Source: GCA-2720865 sp047630275 (lineage in GTDB: Bacteria; Bdellovibrionota; Bacteriovoracia; Bacteriovoracales; Bacteriovoracaceae). Taken from it: 64,000 bases of DNA. This document shows positions 34,923-44,439 of the stretch, piece by piece (positions within the stretch are counted from its first letter, which is position 1; each line of letters starts with the position of its first letter). Below the pieces are notes generated by a model. That model was not told where the DNA came from and made no database searches. It saw nothing but the letters and a program-made list of their open reading frames with translations. The stretch lies in NCBI GenBank assembly GCA_047630275.1, contig JBLHVN010000002.1:310001-374000 (forward strand). Direction: 5' to 3'. The position numbers and the translations under genes are program-made.

Positions 34923-35372
34923 CTATCTATTGATAGCTTTACAAGTACCCAGCCCCTTAGGATCCATGCATTCAAGTGTGCCTAGATTAGGAAGATCAAA
35001 GACTGTTTTATTTTTAAGAAGGCTACAGTTGCTTTTACTTATCTTTGAAGAAAGCTTTACTTCCCTTGCTTTTTTGTAAGGCCAGTAAGTTCCAAATTTT
35101 ACTTCATTAATAGCTGGGTAAACTCCTTTATAAGTTCCGTCGTACCTCCCCTCTGGAGTATAAAGGTTTGCCACTTTAAAAGGAGAATTCTTCTTAACTC
35201 CACTTAGCTTAATCATCCAGTTCTTACTTGGGTGAAAGTAACTAAGAGTTGTATGCACCTTTCCCGATCTTTTAGAAGTATGAGTGCTTAAGCATTCATA
35301 AGGAGAATCAAAGAAGTGGGCCATCGATTGGGTTGAGATAAAGAGTGGAAGTAATAAAACTAATGCTTTCAT
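34923..35372 (-). CDS. Exported protein of unknown function
   Basis: A protein of 149 residues with a signal peptide (MKALVLLLPLFISTQSMA). The mature part has four Cys and many basic residues, including a KSGKVHTTLSYFH-type strand region. No family is recognised. It sits between mgtE and truA in one transcription unit. Confidence 0.75.
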   Translation of the reverse strand: MKALVLLLPLFISTQSMAHFFDSPYECLSTHTSKRSGKVHTTLSYFHPSKNWMIKLSGVKKNSPFKVANLYTPEGRYDGTYKGVYPAINEVKFGTYWPYKKAREVKLSSKISKSNCSLLKNKTVFDLPNLGTLECMDPKGLGTCKAINR

Positions 35373-35394
35373 AAGAGTCCTTTAGAGAAAATGC

Positions 35395-36834
35395 TTACAT
35401 CATCAACTTGGCTAATCCAAGAAAGCTTAGAAAGCCAATAATGTCTGTAATAGTTGTAAGAAGTACCGTGCTTGCAATAGCGGGGTCAATCTTAAGCCTA
35501 TCGAGTAAATAAGGGATGACGGCCCCAGAGAAGCCCGCGATTAAAATATTGATGATCGTCGATATGGCAATGACAACACCAAGGGCCGGAATCTTAAACC
35601 AAAAGAAGGCAATGGTTCCAATTACGATGGCGAAGAACAATCCATTGATCAATGCTAAGGAGACTTCCTTTTTAATAGTATCAATAGCGTCTTCTAACTC
35701 AATCTCTCCAATAGATAATTGTCTAACCGTCACAGTTAAACTTTGAGTACCTGCGTTGCCACCCATAGATGCAACTATTGGCATAAGAATAGTTAGGGAC
35801 ACATATGTCTGAAGAGTAGAATCAAACATGGCCACTACTACTGAAGCAGCAATAGCCGTTAGTAAGTTAACTCCTAGCCATAAGGCACGTTGACGAGCGG
35901 CCTGACCGATATTATCTGCTTGCTCAACTTCAGCATTCAGACCAGCTTTTCCAAAGATCTCTTCCGTCGCGCGGTTCTCAATTAAGTCATAGATATCATC
36001 TGAAGTGATCCTACCAAGGAGGATTCCTTTTTCATCAATAACCGGAATAACAGGTAGGTTGTAATCACTAACTTTTTCAACAACTGTTTTAATGTTTTCA
36101 AAATGATCCGCAGCGATTTCATTTTTCTTGATATCTCCTTGTTCTAAGGAGCTCTTAAATGAATCAAGTGGGTTTAAAAGAACAAGTTCTTCAGGTCCTA
36201 TGGAGCAAATGAACTCTCCTGAATCTTTTAGGATAAAAACCTGGCTGATCCCTTGAATCTCATTGTTTCTCTTCATTAGCCTTAGCCGGCTAATTGATTC
36301 CCCAACGATCTCATCTTCTTTAGTGGAAAAAAGCTCGGTCTGCATATAAGCGCCGGCAAGATCATCTTCGTAAGAGATAAGTTTTCGAATCGTTTCTTGA
36401 TCTTCAGGGTTGATCTTATTTAGGATATTCTCGGCGCGAGAAATGTTCTTCTCACCGATATTCTTTAAAAAATCAGCGGCATCATCCGTATCCATTTCAG
36501 ATGCGATCTTGGCCAATTTCTTAATACCTAAGCGCTCTGATGCTTCTTCTTGTAAATGCGGAGGCATCTCAGCAATAACATCGGCAAGAAGCTCACTTGG
36601 AATTTTCTTTAAAGTATTTAGGTAGAGATCTTCTTCGTGGTCCCTAAGTTGAAGAAGCACTTCTTTTATATCAAAGGGCTGAACACCACTGCTGTCAGCT
36701 TGATAAAGATCGATCAGCTCATCAACTTCGGCCATTGTCTTTGAAACATCAATTTCACTATTATGATCTATCAAAGTGGCTATCCTAGGCGTTATAGAAG
36801 TATGTATTTTGTCATAGAAGCCTATAAAGTTCAA
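35395..36834 (-). CDS. mgtE: Magnesium transporter MgtE
   Basis: A protein of 479 residues in the MgtE order. A helical N domain (LLQLRDHEEDLYLNTL, DDAADFLKNIG) comes first, followed by a CBS pair (LISYEDDLAGAYMQTE to GRITSDDIYDLIE), the plug helix, and five membrane spans with MGGNAGTQSLTVTVRQLS, the pore-lining motif. It is a Mg2+ channel gated by its own cytosolic Mg2+ sites. It leads the operon to truA. Confidence 0.95.
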   Translation of the reverse strand: MNFIGFYDKIHTSITPRIATLIDHNSEIDVSKTMAEVDELIDLYQADSSGVQPFDIKEVLLQLRDHEEDLYLNTLKKIPSELLADVIAEMPPHLQEEASERLGIKKLAKIASEMDTDDAADFLKNIGEKNISRAENILNKINPEDQETIRKLISYEDDLAGAYMQTELFSTKEDEIVGESISRLRLMKRNNEIQGISQVFILKDSGEFICSIGPEELVLLNPLDSFKSSLEQGDIKKNEIAADHFENIKTVVEKVSDYNLPVIPVIDEKGILLGRITSDDIYDLIENRATEEIFGKAGLNAEVEQADNIGQAARQRALWLGVNLLTAIAASVVVAMFDSTLQTYVSLTILMPIVASMGGNAGTQSLTVTVRQLSIGEIELEDAIDTIKKEVSLALINGLFFAIVIGTIAFFWFKIPALGVVIAISTIINILIAGFSGAVIPYLLDRLKIDPAIASTVLLTTITDIIGFLSFLGLAKLMM

Positions 36835-36958
36835 TCTCTTCGGCTATGGCCTCTCTACACAATCAATTCCATTTACAACCTCTCTATATAAGCATGATCT
36901 ATTAGTGAATGGCCTAAGACAAAGCTGAGTTATTATATCTGATATTCGGTTAGATCTT

Positions 36959-37249
36959 TTAAGAGAATTTCTTTAGAAAGGACAAAGCTTTTTGGAGAAG
37001 ACTCTTCTTTGGAAAAGCCTTTATCCAAAATACTTCTTTCTCTGCTCCTGAAGTGGTTTTCTTAATCCTTTTCTTTTTCTGTAGAGACTTAAGGCAGTCC
37101 TCTAAGTCTTCTCGGTTAAAGTCCGGGATGTCTAAGATCTCTTCATCGGGCATATCAAGAAGGATTAACTCAAAAGACATAGGCTCATAAAAAGAAAGGA
37201 CTCCTAAAACAAGTTCTTCAATTCTCTGAGTTCTATCATTCATCCTCAA
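36959..37249 (-). CDS. Small hypothetical protein, possible winged-helix
   Basis: A protein of 96 residues. An acidic middle (DMPDEEILDIPDF) is followed by NREDLEDCLKSLQKKKRIKKTTSGAEKEVFWIK, which reads like the recognition helix and wing of a small winged-helix domain. The C-terminus is basic. No family is recognised. Confidence 0.6.
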   Translation of the reverse strand: MRMNDRTQRIEELVLGVLSFYEPMSFELILLDMPDEEILDIPDFNREDLEDCLKSLQKKKRIKKTTSGAEKEVFWIKAFPKKSLLQKALSFLKKFS

Positions 37250-37270
37250 GCCTCTTTTAAAAGGTTAAAA

Positions 37271-37297
37271 GGTACCAGGTCACTTGCAAAAATGAAG
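37271..37297 (+). repeat. Dispersed repeat A, copy 2
   Basis: GGTACCAGGTCACTTGCAAA followed by AATGAAG. It is in the same orientation as the other copies and lies between two minus-strand genes. Confidence 0.7.
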
Positions 37298-37319
37298 TGC
37301 CCCCGGAGCCTTTCCTTGT

Positions 37320-37952
37320 CTAGTCAATAAATTCTACTACTTCAGATTTAGGAAATCTAATCTTTGGAGCTTTTGCATACTTGTCAGTCTCTTTTCGGTA
37401 TCCAATCGGGCAAGCAACCGCTGACATAAGACCTTTTTCTTTAAGGCCTAAGACTTCATCGTACTTCGTTTGTACAATTCCTTCCATTGGACAAGCATCA
37501 ATATTCATAAGAGCGCATGTTGTAAGTAAGTTTCCAAGTGCTATATAAACCTGATCTTTCATCCAAACCTGCTTTTTGTCATTATCCATTCGAGATAAGA
37601 AGCCTTTCATTATTTCTTCATAGGCTTTCAATTCTTCCAAAGATTGCCCTCTTGTTTTGGCCGTATCGGCTAAAAAAGCATCTACGTTTTTGTCATTGAA
37701 TTCAATCGGATAGCAAAAGACAATATGATGGGAACATTCAGTCACTTGTTTTTGTCCCCAACTATGTTCAAGAAGAGAGTCCTTAACTTCTTGGTTTGAA
37801 ATGATGAGGAATTTCCATGGCTGAAGACCAAACGAACTTGCCGTTAACCTCAGACACTCTGTTATTGTTTCTAAATCTTCGCTAGATACTTTCTTTGTTC
37901 TATCAAATTCTTTTGTAGCGTAGCGCCAGTTCAACGATTCTATAATATTCAA
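37320..37952 (-). CDS. NAD(P)H-dependent nitroreductase family protein
   Basis: A protein of 210 residues of the NfsB-like nitroreductase fold: the N-terminal NWRYATKEFD, the mid LRLTASSFGLQPWKFLII with the FMN-binding Arg/Ser/Gln region, and ACPMEGI near residue 160. It reduces nitro or quinone compounds with FMN. It starts with TTG behind GGAG, one base after a 37-residue ORF and downstream of a TetR regulator, its probable controller. Confidence 0.9.
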   Translation of the reverse strand: MNIIESLNWRYATKEFDRTKKVSSEDLETITECLRLTASSFGLQPWKFLIISNQEVKDSLLEHSWGQKQVTECSHHIVFCYPIEFNDKNVDAFLADTAKTRGQSLEELKAYEEIMKGFLSRMDNDKKQVWMKDQVYIALGNLLTTCALMNIDACPMEGIVQTKYDEVLGLKEKGLMSAVACPIGYRKETDKYAKAPKIRFPKSEVVEFID

Positions 37953-37953
37953 A

Positions 37954-38067
37954 TTAACTCCATTGTTTATTAAAATAGTTTTTAACTTTATGAATCAAGT
38001 ACTTAATAAGTGATTCTAAAGTAGCTTCATTAAACAGTTTATTATTAACTAAGTCTCTTTCTTTCAT
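37954..38067 (-). CDS. 37-residue ORF between tetR and nitroreductase
   Basis: AGGAG lies six bases before the ATG, the site is strong, and the stop is one base from the nitroreductase TTG start. The product is short, amphipathic and basic (LIKYLIHKVKNYFNKQWS at the end). It may be a real mini-protein or a coupling leader; no family is recognised. Confidence 0.5.
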   Translation of the reverse strand: MKERDLVNNKLFNEATLESLIKYLIHKVKNYFNKQWS

Positions 38068-38081
38068 AACAACTCCTATCT

Positions 38082-38666
38082 CTACTCGCTTCTAGCGTAG
38101 AGTCTATTAAGGGATTCTAATAAAATCTTTTTTGAACTCTTGTGACCGAGGGTTTTCCTATAGATACTTTCACCTATGATAAAAGAATAGATTTCAAACG
38201 CGATCTGATTTGAATCACAATCTTTATTGAAGTGACCTTCTTCGATGCAATGATCAACAGATCTTGTGATGGCCTTTATAAGGCTTCCTAAATGAAACTG
38301 TAAGCGATCCTTAACAATCCCCTCTTTTTGATCATACTCAATACTAGCTGCCACAAAAGGACAGGCCCCTTCAGAGCTTGAGCCCAACCAGCCTAACCAG
38401 TTAGAAATGATTTTCTTAAGACGAGGCAGTCCTCGCTTTGTTTTAAGTGCTGGCATGACAACATTCTGAGAAAAATCAACTGAAGCATGATCTAAGATCA
38501 TCACATGCATCTTTTCTTTAGAGTGAAAGTGGGCAAAGAGCCCACTCTTAGACATGCCCACTTCCTTTGCAAGGTTTGCAATTGAAACTGATTCAAAGCC
38601 AAGCTTTCGAACCAGTGGGAGGGCTGCATTTAATATATCGACTTTCGTGTTTCTTGCCTTATTCAT
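38082..38666 (-). CDS. TetR family transcriptional regulator
   Basis: A protein of 194 residues. The N-terminal HTH reads LGFESVSIANLAKEVGMSKSGLFAHFHSKEKM, the TetR pattern, and a helical ligand-binding half follows. It precedes the 37-residue ORF and the nitroreductase gene in the same direction. Confidence 0.9.
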   Translation of the reverse strand: MNKARNTKVDILNAALPLVRKLGFESVSIANLAKEVGMSKSGLFAHFHSKEKMHVMILDHASVDFSQNVVMPALKTKRGLPRLKKIISNWLGWLGSSSEGACPFVAASIEYDQKEGIVKDRLQFHLGSLIKAITRSVDHCIEEGHFNKDCDSNQIAFEIYSFIIGESIYRKTLGHKSSKKILLESLNRLYARSE

Positions 38667-38737
38667 AGAACAATAATAGCACGATCGTTCGTATTATCAA
38701 GCCATAAAAAGAGGCTATATATCTGATATTAGATCAA

Positions 38738-38860
38738 TCAATTACCTAGATCTTCAAGAATCTTGGTCTTTTCGTTATTTCGATCATCAATCTGATTCTT
38801 TACGTAGACAACGCCAGCAGCGATTAAGATAGCAATAATATACTTTATATATTTCTTCAT
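38738..38860 (-). CDS. 40-residue single-span membrane mini-protein
   Basis: MKKYIKYIIAILIAAGVVYV is a membrane or signal-anchor segment and the remaining 20 residues are charged (IDDRNNEKTKILEDL). AGGG is only one base from the ATG, so the ribosome-binding site is poorly placed. The clean start and charge pattern support it, but weakly. Confidence 0.45.
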   Translation of the reverse strand: MKKYIKYIIAILIAAGVVYVKNQIDDRNNEKTKILEDLGN

Positions 38861-38896
38861 TCCCTACAATGACACTATCAAAGGATGAGGCATAGT

Positions 38897-39277
38897 TTAA
38901 AAAGGAACTTCATTACAGTCCATATTCTCAATATGACATTGATGAGACTTTCTTAATTTAGGATCTTTTAAAGTACAGCAAATATGCTTTGCCATAAGCT
39001 TGCACTTCTTTTGAATACACCTTGGAATCTTAACTCTCGAATCATAAGCACAATCTACCTGAGGCACTAAAAGATCTGCGCAATCCTTATTGATCTTTTG
39101 ACTAAGGTCTTTACTAAACCTTAGGTTAATAGCTTCTGATTGGCATGGACTCTTACAACCCATGTCCTTAACCACTTGGCAGTCCTTATCTGACTGACAA
39201 GACTTCCATTCCTTTAGAACATATTCTTTGGCGCTAAGGCCTCCTATCAACAGAAAGTAAATAAATATAATCTTCAT
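38897..39277 (-). CDS. Exported Cys-rich protein of unknown function
   Basis: A protein of 126 residues with a signal peptide (MKIIFIYFLLIGGLSA). The mature part holds about thirteen Cys in pairs (SCQSDKDCQ, CKSPCQ, CIQKKCK, HICC), indicating a disulfide-stapled extracytoplasmic protein. I do not recognise the family. Confidence 0.75.
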   Translation of the reverse strand: MKIIFIYFLLIGGLSAKEYVLKEWKSCQSDKDCQVVKDMGCKSPCQSEAINLRFSKDLSQKINKDCADLLVPQVDCAYDSRVKIPRCIQKKCKLMAKHICCTLKDPKLRKSHQCHIENMDCNEVPF

Positions 39278-39500
39278 TAGATTTCCAGTTAGAGGAATTC
39301 ATCATTTTAATATTAAAGAAAGAAAAAAATAATGTCTTTCGGATTTACCTAATTTAATTCTAACTCCCTAGTTAGAATTCACAAGAGATAATGCTCTAAT
39401 ACAAATGCACTCAAGTACTAGTTCCCCTCTTTGTATTCACTGCCTGCATACGTTAGCATGGAGGCATATCTAAAATTCTAATAAAAAAACAGGAGTCATT

Positions 39501-41279
39501 TTGAGTCACCTCGATGATCAAGAGATTAATGAAAAGTTAACTTTGGCCCAAAAGTTAGTAGAAGCCGAAGAAGGTGCCCGTCTTAAGGCAACCAAGGATA
39601 GGCCACGCTTTAAGGGCCTTCAAATAAGACCAACTGCTGCGACCTTTGATGATGCCGGAAAGAAAGAGCCCGGTGAAGGAAACTGGGAAGGCTTTGGCTT
39701 TGATATCCACCCACAAGTCACTTTTATTTCTGCGGCACTTTTATTTGCCTTTATCATCCTTAATTTAATGTTTCAAAAAGATGCCGCCCAGATATCAAAA
39801 TCTATGATGGAGGCCATCACTGTTAACGCTGGATGGTTTCTCATCCTAACGGCGAATATAATTATCATTGCCGTTTGCTACTTCGCATTTTCAAAGTTCG
39901 GAAAGATTAGAATAGGTGGAAGTAAGGCGTTACCAGAGTTCTCCACACTCGCATGGTTCGCTATGCTTTTATCTGCCGGCATGGGAATAGGTCTTATGTT
40001 TTGGTCTGTTGGTGAACCCATCTTTCATTTAGGCTCACCATCACCAATGTTTGGAAAAATTGCTCCAGGATCTGCTGCTGCGGCTCAAGCTTCTATGGCC
40101 GTTACCTTCTTTCATTGGGGACTCCACCCTTGGGCCATCTATGCACTAGTCGGGCTAGGCCTTGCTTTCTTTTCTTATAATAGAGGACTTCCCCTCACTA
40201 TTAGATCAATCTTCTATCCAATCCTTGGAAACCGTATCTATGGTTTTTGGGGAAATATGATCGATGTTCTCTCTGTTCTAGCAACACTAGCAGGCCTCGC
40301 CACTTCCCTAGGTTTAGGAGTTCAGCAGGTTAATGCCGGTTTAAATTATCTCTTTGGAATCAATATATCAGTCACGACACAAGTTATCTTAATCGCCGTT
40401 ATCACTGGACTAGCTACTTTGTCAGTTGTGGCCGGTCTTGATAAAGGTGTTAAGAAGTTATCAGAACTTAATATGGGGTTAGCTGGATTGTTCTTGCTCT
40501 TTATGCTCTTTGTCGGCCCAACCGTTTATCTCTTATCGGGCTTCACTCAAAACCTAGGTTTCTATTTAACAAAGCTACCTCAGATAAGCCTTTGGACAGA
40601 GACCTTTAGAGAAACTAATTGGCAAGGATCTTGGACCGTCTTCTATTGGGCCTGGTGGATTTCATGGTCTCCATTTGTTGGGATGTTTATAGCAAGAATA
40701 TCTAAAGGAAGAACTGTTAGAGAGTTTATCATTGGCGTGATGCTTGTTCCTACACTGCTATCTTTTATTTGGATGTCTGTCTTTGGTGGCTCGGCCATCT
40801 TTCTTCAAACAACGGGAGCTCTTGATATTGCCACAGCCGTCAATGCCAATGTTTCAACGGCTCTTTTTGAAATGTTAAAGTTCTACCCGATGACTGAAGT
40901 TCTATCCTTGGTAGGTATTATCTTAGTCACTGTATTCTTTGTAACTTCCTCAGATTCAGGATCTTTAGTGGTAGATCACTTAACTTCTGGTGGGAAACTT
41001 GATTCACCTGTTCCTCAAAGAGTTTTTTGGGCGATTATGGAAGGAATCCTAGCTGCTGTCTTACTCGTAGGTGGTGGACTTAAGACTCTTCAAACAGCTT
41101 CAATAAGTACTGGTCTTCCCTTTGCTGTTATCTTACTCATTATTATCTACTCACTCTACGTAGGACTCAAACAAGAAATCTTCATTGAGGATGCTGTTAA
41201 GAAAAAGGTCTGGGAAGTCGAAAGAAGTCATATTATTGAAGAGGCCGTTGCCGACGCTCTAGAGTCAGAAAAGGAATAG
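39501..41279 (+). CDS. BCCT family transporter
   Basis: A protein of 592 residues with twelve spans. SAGMGIGLMFWSVGEPIFH is the BCCT glycine motif, WGLHPWAIYALVGL is the signature segment, and the Trp-rich FYWAWWISWSPFVGMFIARIS is the substrate box. BCCT carriers take up betaine, choline or carnitine with Na+ or H+, which aids salt tolerance. It starts with TTG, behind AGGAG. The N-terminal cytosolic segment is about 70 residues and the C-terminal tail about 35. The substrate is not fixed by sequence reading. Confidence 0.93.
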   Translation: MSHLDDQEINEKLTLAQKLVEAEEGARLKATKDRPRFKGLQIRPTAATFDDAGKKEPGEGNWEGFGFDIHPQVTFISAALLFAFIILNLMFQKDAAQISKSMMEAITVNAGWFLILTANIIIIAVCYFAFSKFGKIRIGGSKALPEFSTLAWFAMLLSAGMGIGLMFWSVGEPIFHLGSPSPMFGKIAPGSAAAAQASMAVTFFHWGLHPWAIYALVGLGLAFFSYNRGLPLTIRSIFYPILGNRIYGFWGNMIDVLSVLATLAGLATSLGLGVQQVNAGLNYLFGINISVTTQVILIAVITGLATLSVVAGLDKGVKKLSELNMGLAGLFLLFMLFVGPTVYLLSGFTQNLGFYLTKLPQISLWTETFRETNWQGSWTVFYWAWWISWSPFVGMFIARISKGRTVREFIIGVMLVPTLLSFIWMSVFGGSAIFLQTTGALDIATAVNANVSTALFEMLKFYPMTEVLSLVGIILVTVFFVTSSDSGSLVVDHLTSGGKLDSPVPQRVFWAIMEGILAAVLLVGGGLKTLQTASISTGLPFAVILLIIIYSLYVGLKQEIFIEDAVKKKVWEVERSHIIEEAVADALESEKE

Positions 41280-41287
41280 GTTTTCTA

Positions 41288-41321
41288 TATCCACTTAATG
41301 AATATTTACATTAAGTGGATA
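41288..41321. terminator. Bidirectional terminator between BCCT and PLP enzyme genes
   Basis: TATCCACTTAATG and CATTAAGTGGATA form a perfect 13-pair stem over an 8-nt loop, followed by GTTTTCTTT on the plus strand and AGAAAACC on the other flank (so TTTTCT downstream on minus). It separates two convergent genes. Confidence 0.85.
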
Positions 41322-41328
41322 GTTTTCT

Positions 41329-43131
41329 TTAAGATATTTCTGCACAAAACTTCTCAAAGACTCTTTGATGACCTTCTAAATCAAAGTCAGCGGCAATTGA
41401 GACTCGAACAATATAGTCCTTGTCACTTTCTTTAGTTGTTCCCTGAGTAGAGGTAGCAGGAATTGTCCAGTAGCAGCCCTTAAGTTGTCCGTAACTCACG
41501 CAATGCTTACTCTCTTCAGGAAGAGCATCGATCATCATTCTAATCAACTTATGATTAAGCTCTCGCTTATAATTCTCACGTTCCTCCGGTGTTTCTCCCT
41601 TAGTAGGAAGATCAAGAGAGAAGACTGAAGGCGTAAAGCTAGCCTCAGCTAATTCTTTTGTGACAAAGTTTATCTTAACTCCATCTAAGTTCTTTTCCAT
41701 GAAATCAACAAAGCTACGAGTGTTCTTATAAGCATTCGCAATCCTAGAGTTCATTGAAGGCATGTTCTCTGTTAAGATCCTAACTTGTAGGTCAGTCGCC
41801 TTATTATCACAAAGCACTAAGTGTTTTTCTACATAACTCATATACGAGGTAGCGCTTTCATTAGCGACGCAATAACCAGCAGTACAAAGACCACCACTTG
41901 GAAACTTAGAACCGCTTACATAAGAGATGGTGCTAGCGTCTCTTAGAAACCCCTTCTCTCCAAAGAATTCGACATTGGGACAGAAGGTTTGATCCAGGAT
42001 AAAAACCGGACCAATAGCATCGAGGTCTTCACTAGTTTTCCTTGGCCTCTTTAGAGTCTCTCTCAGTTTTTCTAATTCAGGAATTTCAACCCTTGGGTTG
42101 GTTGGAATCTCAGCGATGATATAAGGAATGCAATTTGCCTTAGCCACTTCATCTAAGATCCTCTCTAATTCTTGAACCATATCCTTCCCACTATCTACAG
42201 GAAGGTCAATGATCTCTACATTAGAAATACAGGCGGCCACGCGGCGGGCCTGATCATTTGTGCCGCCATAACAATTTGGGGGAACGATGAACTTGATATC
42301 TTGGTCTTTAAAGTTATCCCTTCCATGATGAATCAAACCCATCATAATGGCGTATTGAACTGAGAGCCCACAAGAACCAATAGCTGCGGCTACCTTTGTC
42401 TTTGTGATTTCTTGAATCGTCTTATTTAATTCACATGAGTCCTCAAAGACCTGCTCATCAGAAGACTCTCCTATGAAGCTCTTTAAGATACTCAAGCAAT
42501 CTTGCGGAGTCATAGCAATAGACTCTCTTCTTCTGACGTGTTGAATCTCATTAATATACTGAGTATCATTATTCATAACTTGAATAACAGATCCTCGCTT
42601 TCCATAGAGGTTCAAGATAAAGTCTGCATTAGACTCAACCTCTCCATTGACAAGAAGCGTGCTTCCCTCAAAACCTACGAGATTTTGAAGATCATCAACC
42701 TTTAATAGATCAAAGTCATAAGCATAGATTGACCTTAAGAGTTCAGCGTCAAAGTTCGCAGGGAGAGATTCTTTATAAACAATACGAGTCTTAAGTTTTA
42801 AGAACTTATTCTTTCTAAGGACCGCAAGGATAGGCATTGTTTGAGATGAGAATGAAATCACGCTTTCAACTTCAAGCTTTGATTCTTTTGAAATGGCCCA
42901 CTCTAATAAACAAGAAAGAGGATGACCTAATCTAATATAATCAAAGGCAGTTGGAAGCTCACTAAGAACTTTCTTATTAGTCTTATCAGCTTCTTCAAAT
43001 CTCTGAAGGAATTCAACCTTGGCCTTTTCTTCATTATAAATATCAAGCCTATGAGTTGTAAGCCTCAACCAATCGGTGGGCATGTTCTCAATGGCATCTT
43101 TTAAATCGTCTTTCATGTATAATTCACTCAT
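41329..43131 (-). CDS. PLP-dependent Cys/Met metabolism-type enzyme with N-terminal extension
   Basis: A protein of 600 residues. The C-terminal 360 residues are a cystathionine gamma-synthase-type PLP domain: Tyr288 in PPNCYGGTND, Asp380 in VFILDQTF and the probable Schiff-base Lys409 in VSGSKFPSGG. The first 240 residues are an unusual extension with an alpha/beta pattern (FDYIRLGHPLSCLLEWAIS). The usual family length is about 400, so the extension is distinctive. The reaction is unknown; a sulfur-amino-acid elimination or synthase is a fair guess. Confidence 0.75.
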   Translation of the reverse strand: MSELYMKDDLKDAIENMPTDWLRLTTHRLDIYNEEKAKVEFLQRFEEADKTNKKVLSELPTAFDYIRLGHPLSCLLEWAISKESKLEVESVISFSSQTMPILAVLRKNKFLKLKTRIVYKESLPANFDAELLRSIYAYDFDLLKVDDLQNLVGFEGSTLLVNGEVESNADFILNLYGKRGSVIQVMNNDTQYINEIQHVRRRESIAMTPQDCLSILKSFIGESSDEQVFEDSCELNKTIQEITKTKVAAAIGSCGLSVQYAIMMGLIHHGRDNFKDQDIKFIVPPNCYGGTNDQARRVAACISNVEIIDLPVDSGKDMVQELERILDEVAKANCIPYIIAEIPTNPRVEIPELEKLRETLKRPRKTSEDLDAIGPVFILDQTFCPNVEFFGEKGFLRDASTISYVSGSKFPSGGLCTAGYCVANESATSYMSYVEKHLVLCDNKATDLQVRILTENMPSMNSRIANAYKNTRSFVDFMEKNLDGVKINFVTKELAEASFTPSVFSLDLPTKGETPEERENYKRELNHKLIRMMIDALPEESKHCVSYGQLKGCYWTIPATSTQGTTKESDKDYIVRVSIAADFDLEGHQRVFEKFCAEIS

Positions 43132-43281
43132 GCTTCCCTCTTAATTTGGGCTAATATACAATAACTTTTATAATAATTAAACAAAGTCTGTATTCCCCTA
43201 TTATTGCTTCAGAGGCTGTTTAGAGTATAATTACCTAAAGATTTACATCAGGTAATGAGCTATTTATACCGGAAGAGAATT

Positions 43282-44436
43282 ATGTCGAGCGAAAACTTTT
43301 ATAAAGAATTAAACAGATTCTCTGGATTCTCTGGAATCACAGACACCAATAACTTCAGCACCATACCAGGAGACTGGAAAGTTATCATTACTGATATAAA
43401 AGGATCAACAAAGGCCATTGAAGAGGGCCGATATAAAGACGTCAATACGATAGGCGCTGCGGCCATTGTCTCTGCTCAAAAAGGAATGGATGGCGAAGAG
43501 TTTCCCTTTGTTTTTGGGGGCGATGGAGCCACACTTGTTGTTCCCCCATCTAAGGTTGAAAACGTCATCACTCGACTACTCGGTCTTAGAAAACTATCAG
43601 AGCAACAATTTAACTTAGGCCTAAGAGTAGGAGTGGTTGATGTTTCAGAGTTACTTGAGGAAGGTGCCGTTCTAGAAGTGGCCAAGTTTGAGTTACACGC
43701 AGGTAAATGTATCGCTATCTTTAAAGGCGGTGGACTTAACTTCGCTGAGGCTAAGATTAAAGGCCAAGAAGAAAAGTATGCTGCTAAAGATCAAGAAGTG
43801 GACTTCGCTGACCTTTCAGGGCTTTCTTGCCGCTGGAATCCTATTCCTAATAGAAATGGAAAGATCCTCTCCTTCTTAGTTGAGTCTAGGGGCGAGAATT
43901 CAGGGGAAATATACAATAAAGTCCTTGTTAAGTTAGACGAAATCTTTAAAGGACAAATTGAAGAAGCCAATCCCGTAAATACAGACCTTGCTGATTATAA
44001 GTCCATTCGTGAATGTTTTGAAAATGAGAAGCGCTACCATGGAAGTCTTCTTTCTATAAAACTACTTTTTCGTTTTTTAGAAATCATTGCGGCTGTCCTC
44101 ATCTTTAAATTCAAGATACCACCACTTGTCTTCAACCCTAAAAAATACTCTGCCGCGATGCGAACTCATTCAGATTATAGAAAGTTTGATGATATGCTAA
44201 GAATGATCATTGACTGCACTGAAGATCAGGTTAAAGAGATCAATACCTACCTAGAGACTCAATACAAAGAAGGCAAGCTCTTCTATGGCCTTCATGAATC
44301 AGAAAACTCCCTCATGACTTGTTATGTAGATGACCTGAACGATGGCAATCATATTCATTTCATAGATGGAGGAAGTGGCGGCTACGCTATGGCCGCCAAA
44401 CAAATGAAAGCGCAGATCAAAGAAGCTTCTAACTAA
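43282..44436 (+). CDS. DUF3095 protein (class III cyclase-like core)
   Basis: A protein of 384 residues from the ATG at 43282 (GAAGAG upstream; another in-frame ATG at 43255). WKVIITDIKGSTKAIEEG and FVFGGDGATLVVPP are the DUF3095 signatures and read like the metal-binding strands of nucleotidyl cyclases (two Asp). Whether it makes a cyclic nucleotide is unproven. It is not next to the PycTM-like gene, which lies about 36 kb away. Confidence 0.85.
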   Translation: MSSENFYKELNRFSGFSGITDTNNFSTIPGDWKVIITDIKGSTKAIEEGRYKDVNTIGAAAIVSAQKGMDGEEFPFVFGGDGATLVVPPSKVENVITRLLGLRKLSEQQFNLGLRVGVVDVSELLEEGAVLEVAKFELHAGKCIAIFKGGGLNFAEAKIKGQEEKYAAKDQEVDFADLSGLSCRWNPIPNRNGKILSFLVESRGENSGEIYNKVLVKLDEIFKGQIEEANPVNTDLADYKSIRECFENEKRYHGSLLSIKLLFRFLEIIAAVLIFKFKIPPLVFNPKKYSAAMRTHSDYRKFDDMLRMIIDCTEDQVKEINTYLETQYKEGKLFYGLHESENSLMTCYVDDLNDGNHIHFIDGGSGGYAMAAKQMKAQIKEASN

Positions 44437-44439
44437 GTT

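Noticed and set aside
39404..39475. Short Cys/His-containing ORF upstream of the BCCT gene
   Set aside because: No ribosome-binding site and it would overlap the promoter region of the transporter.
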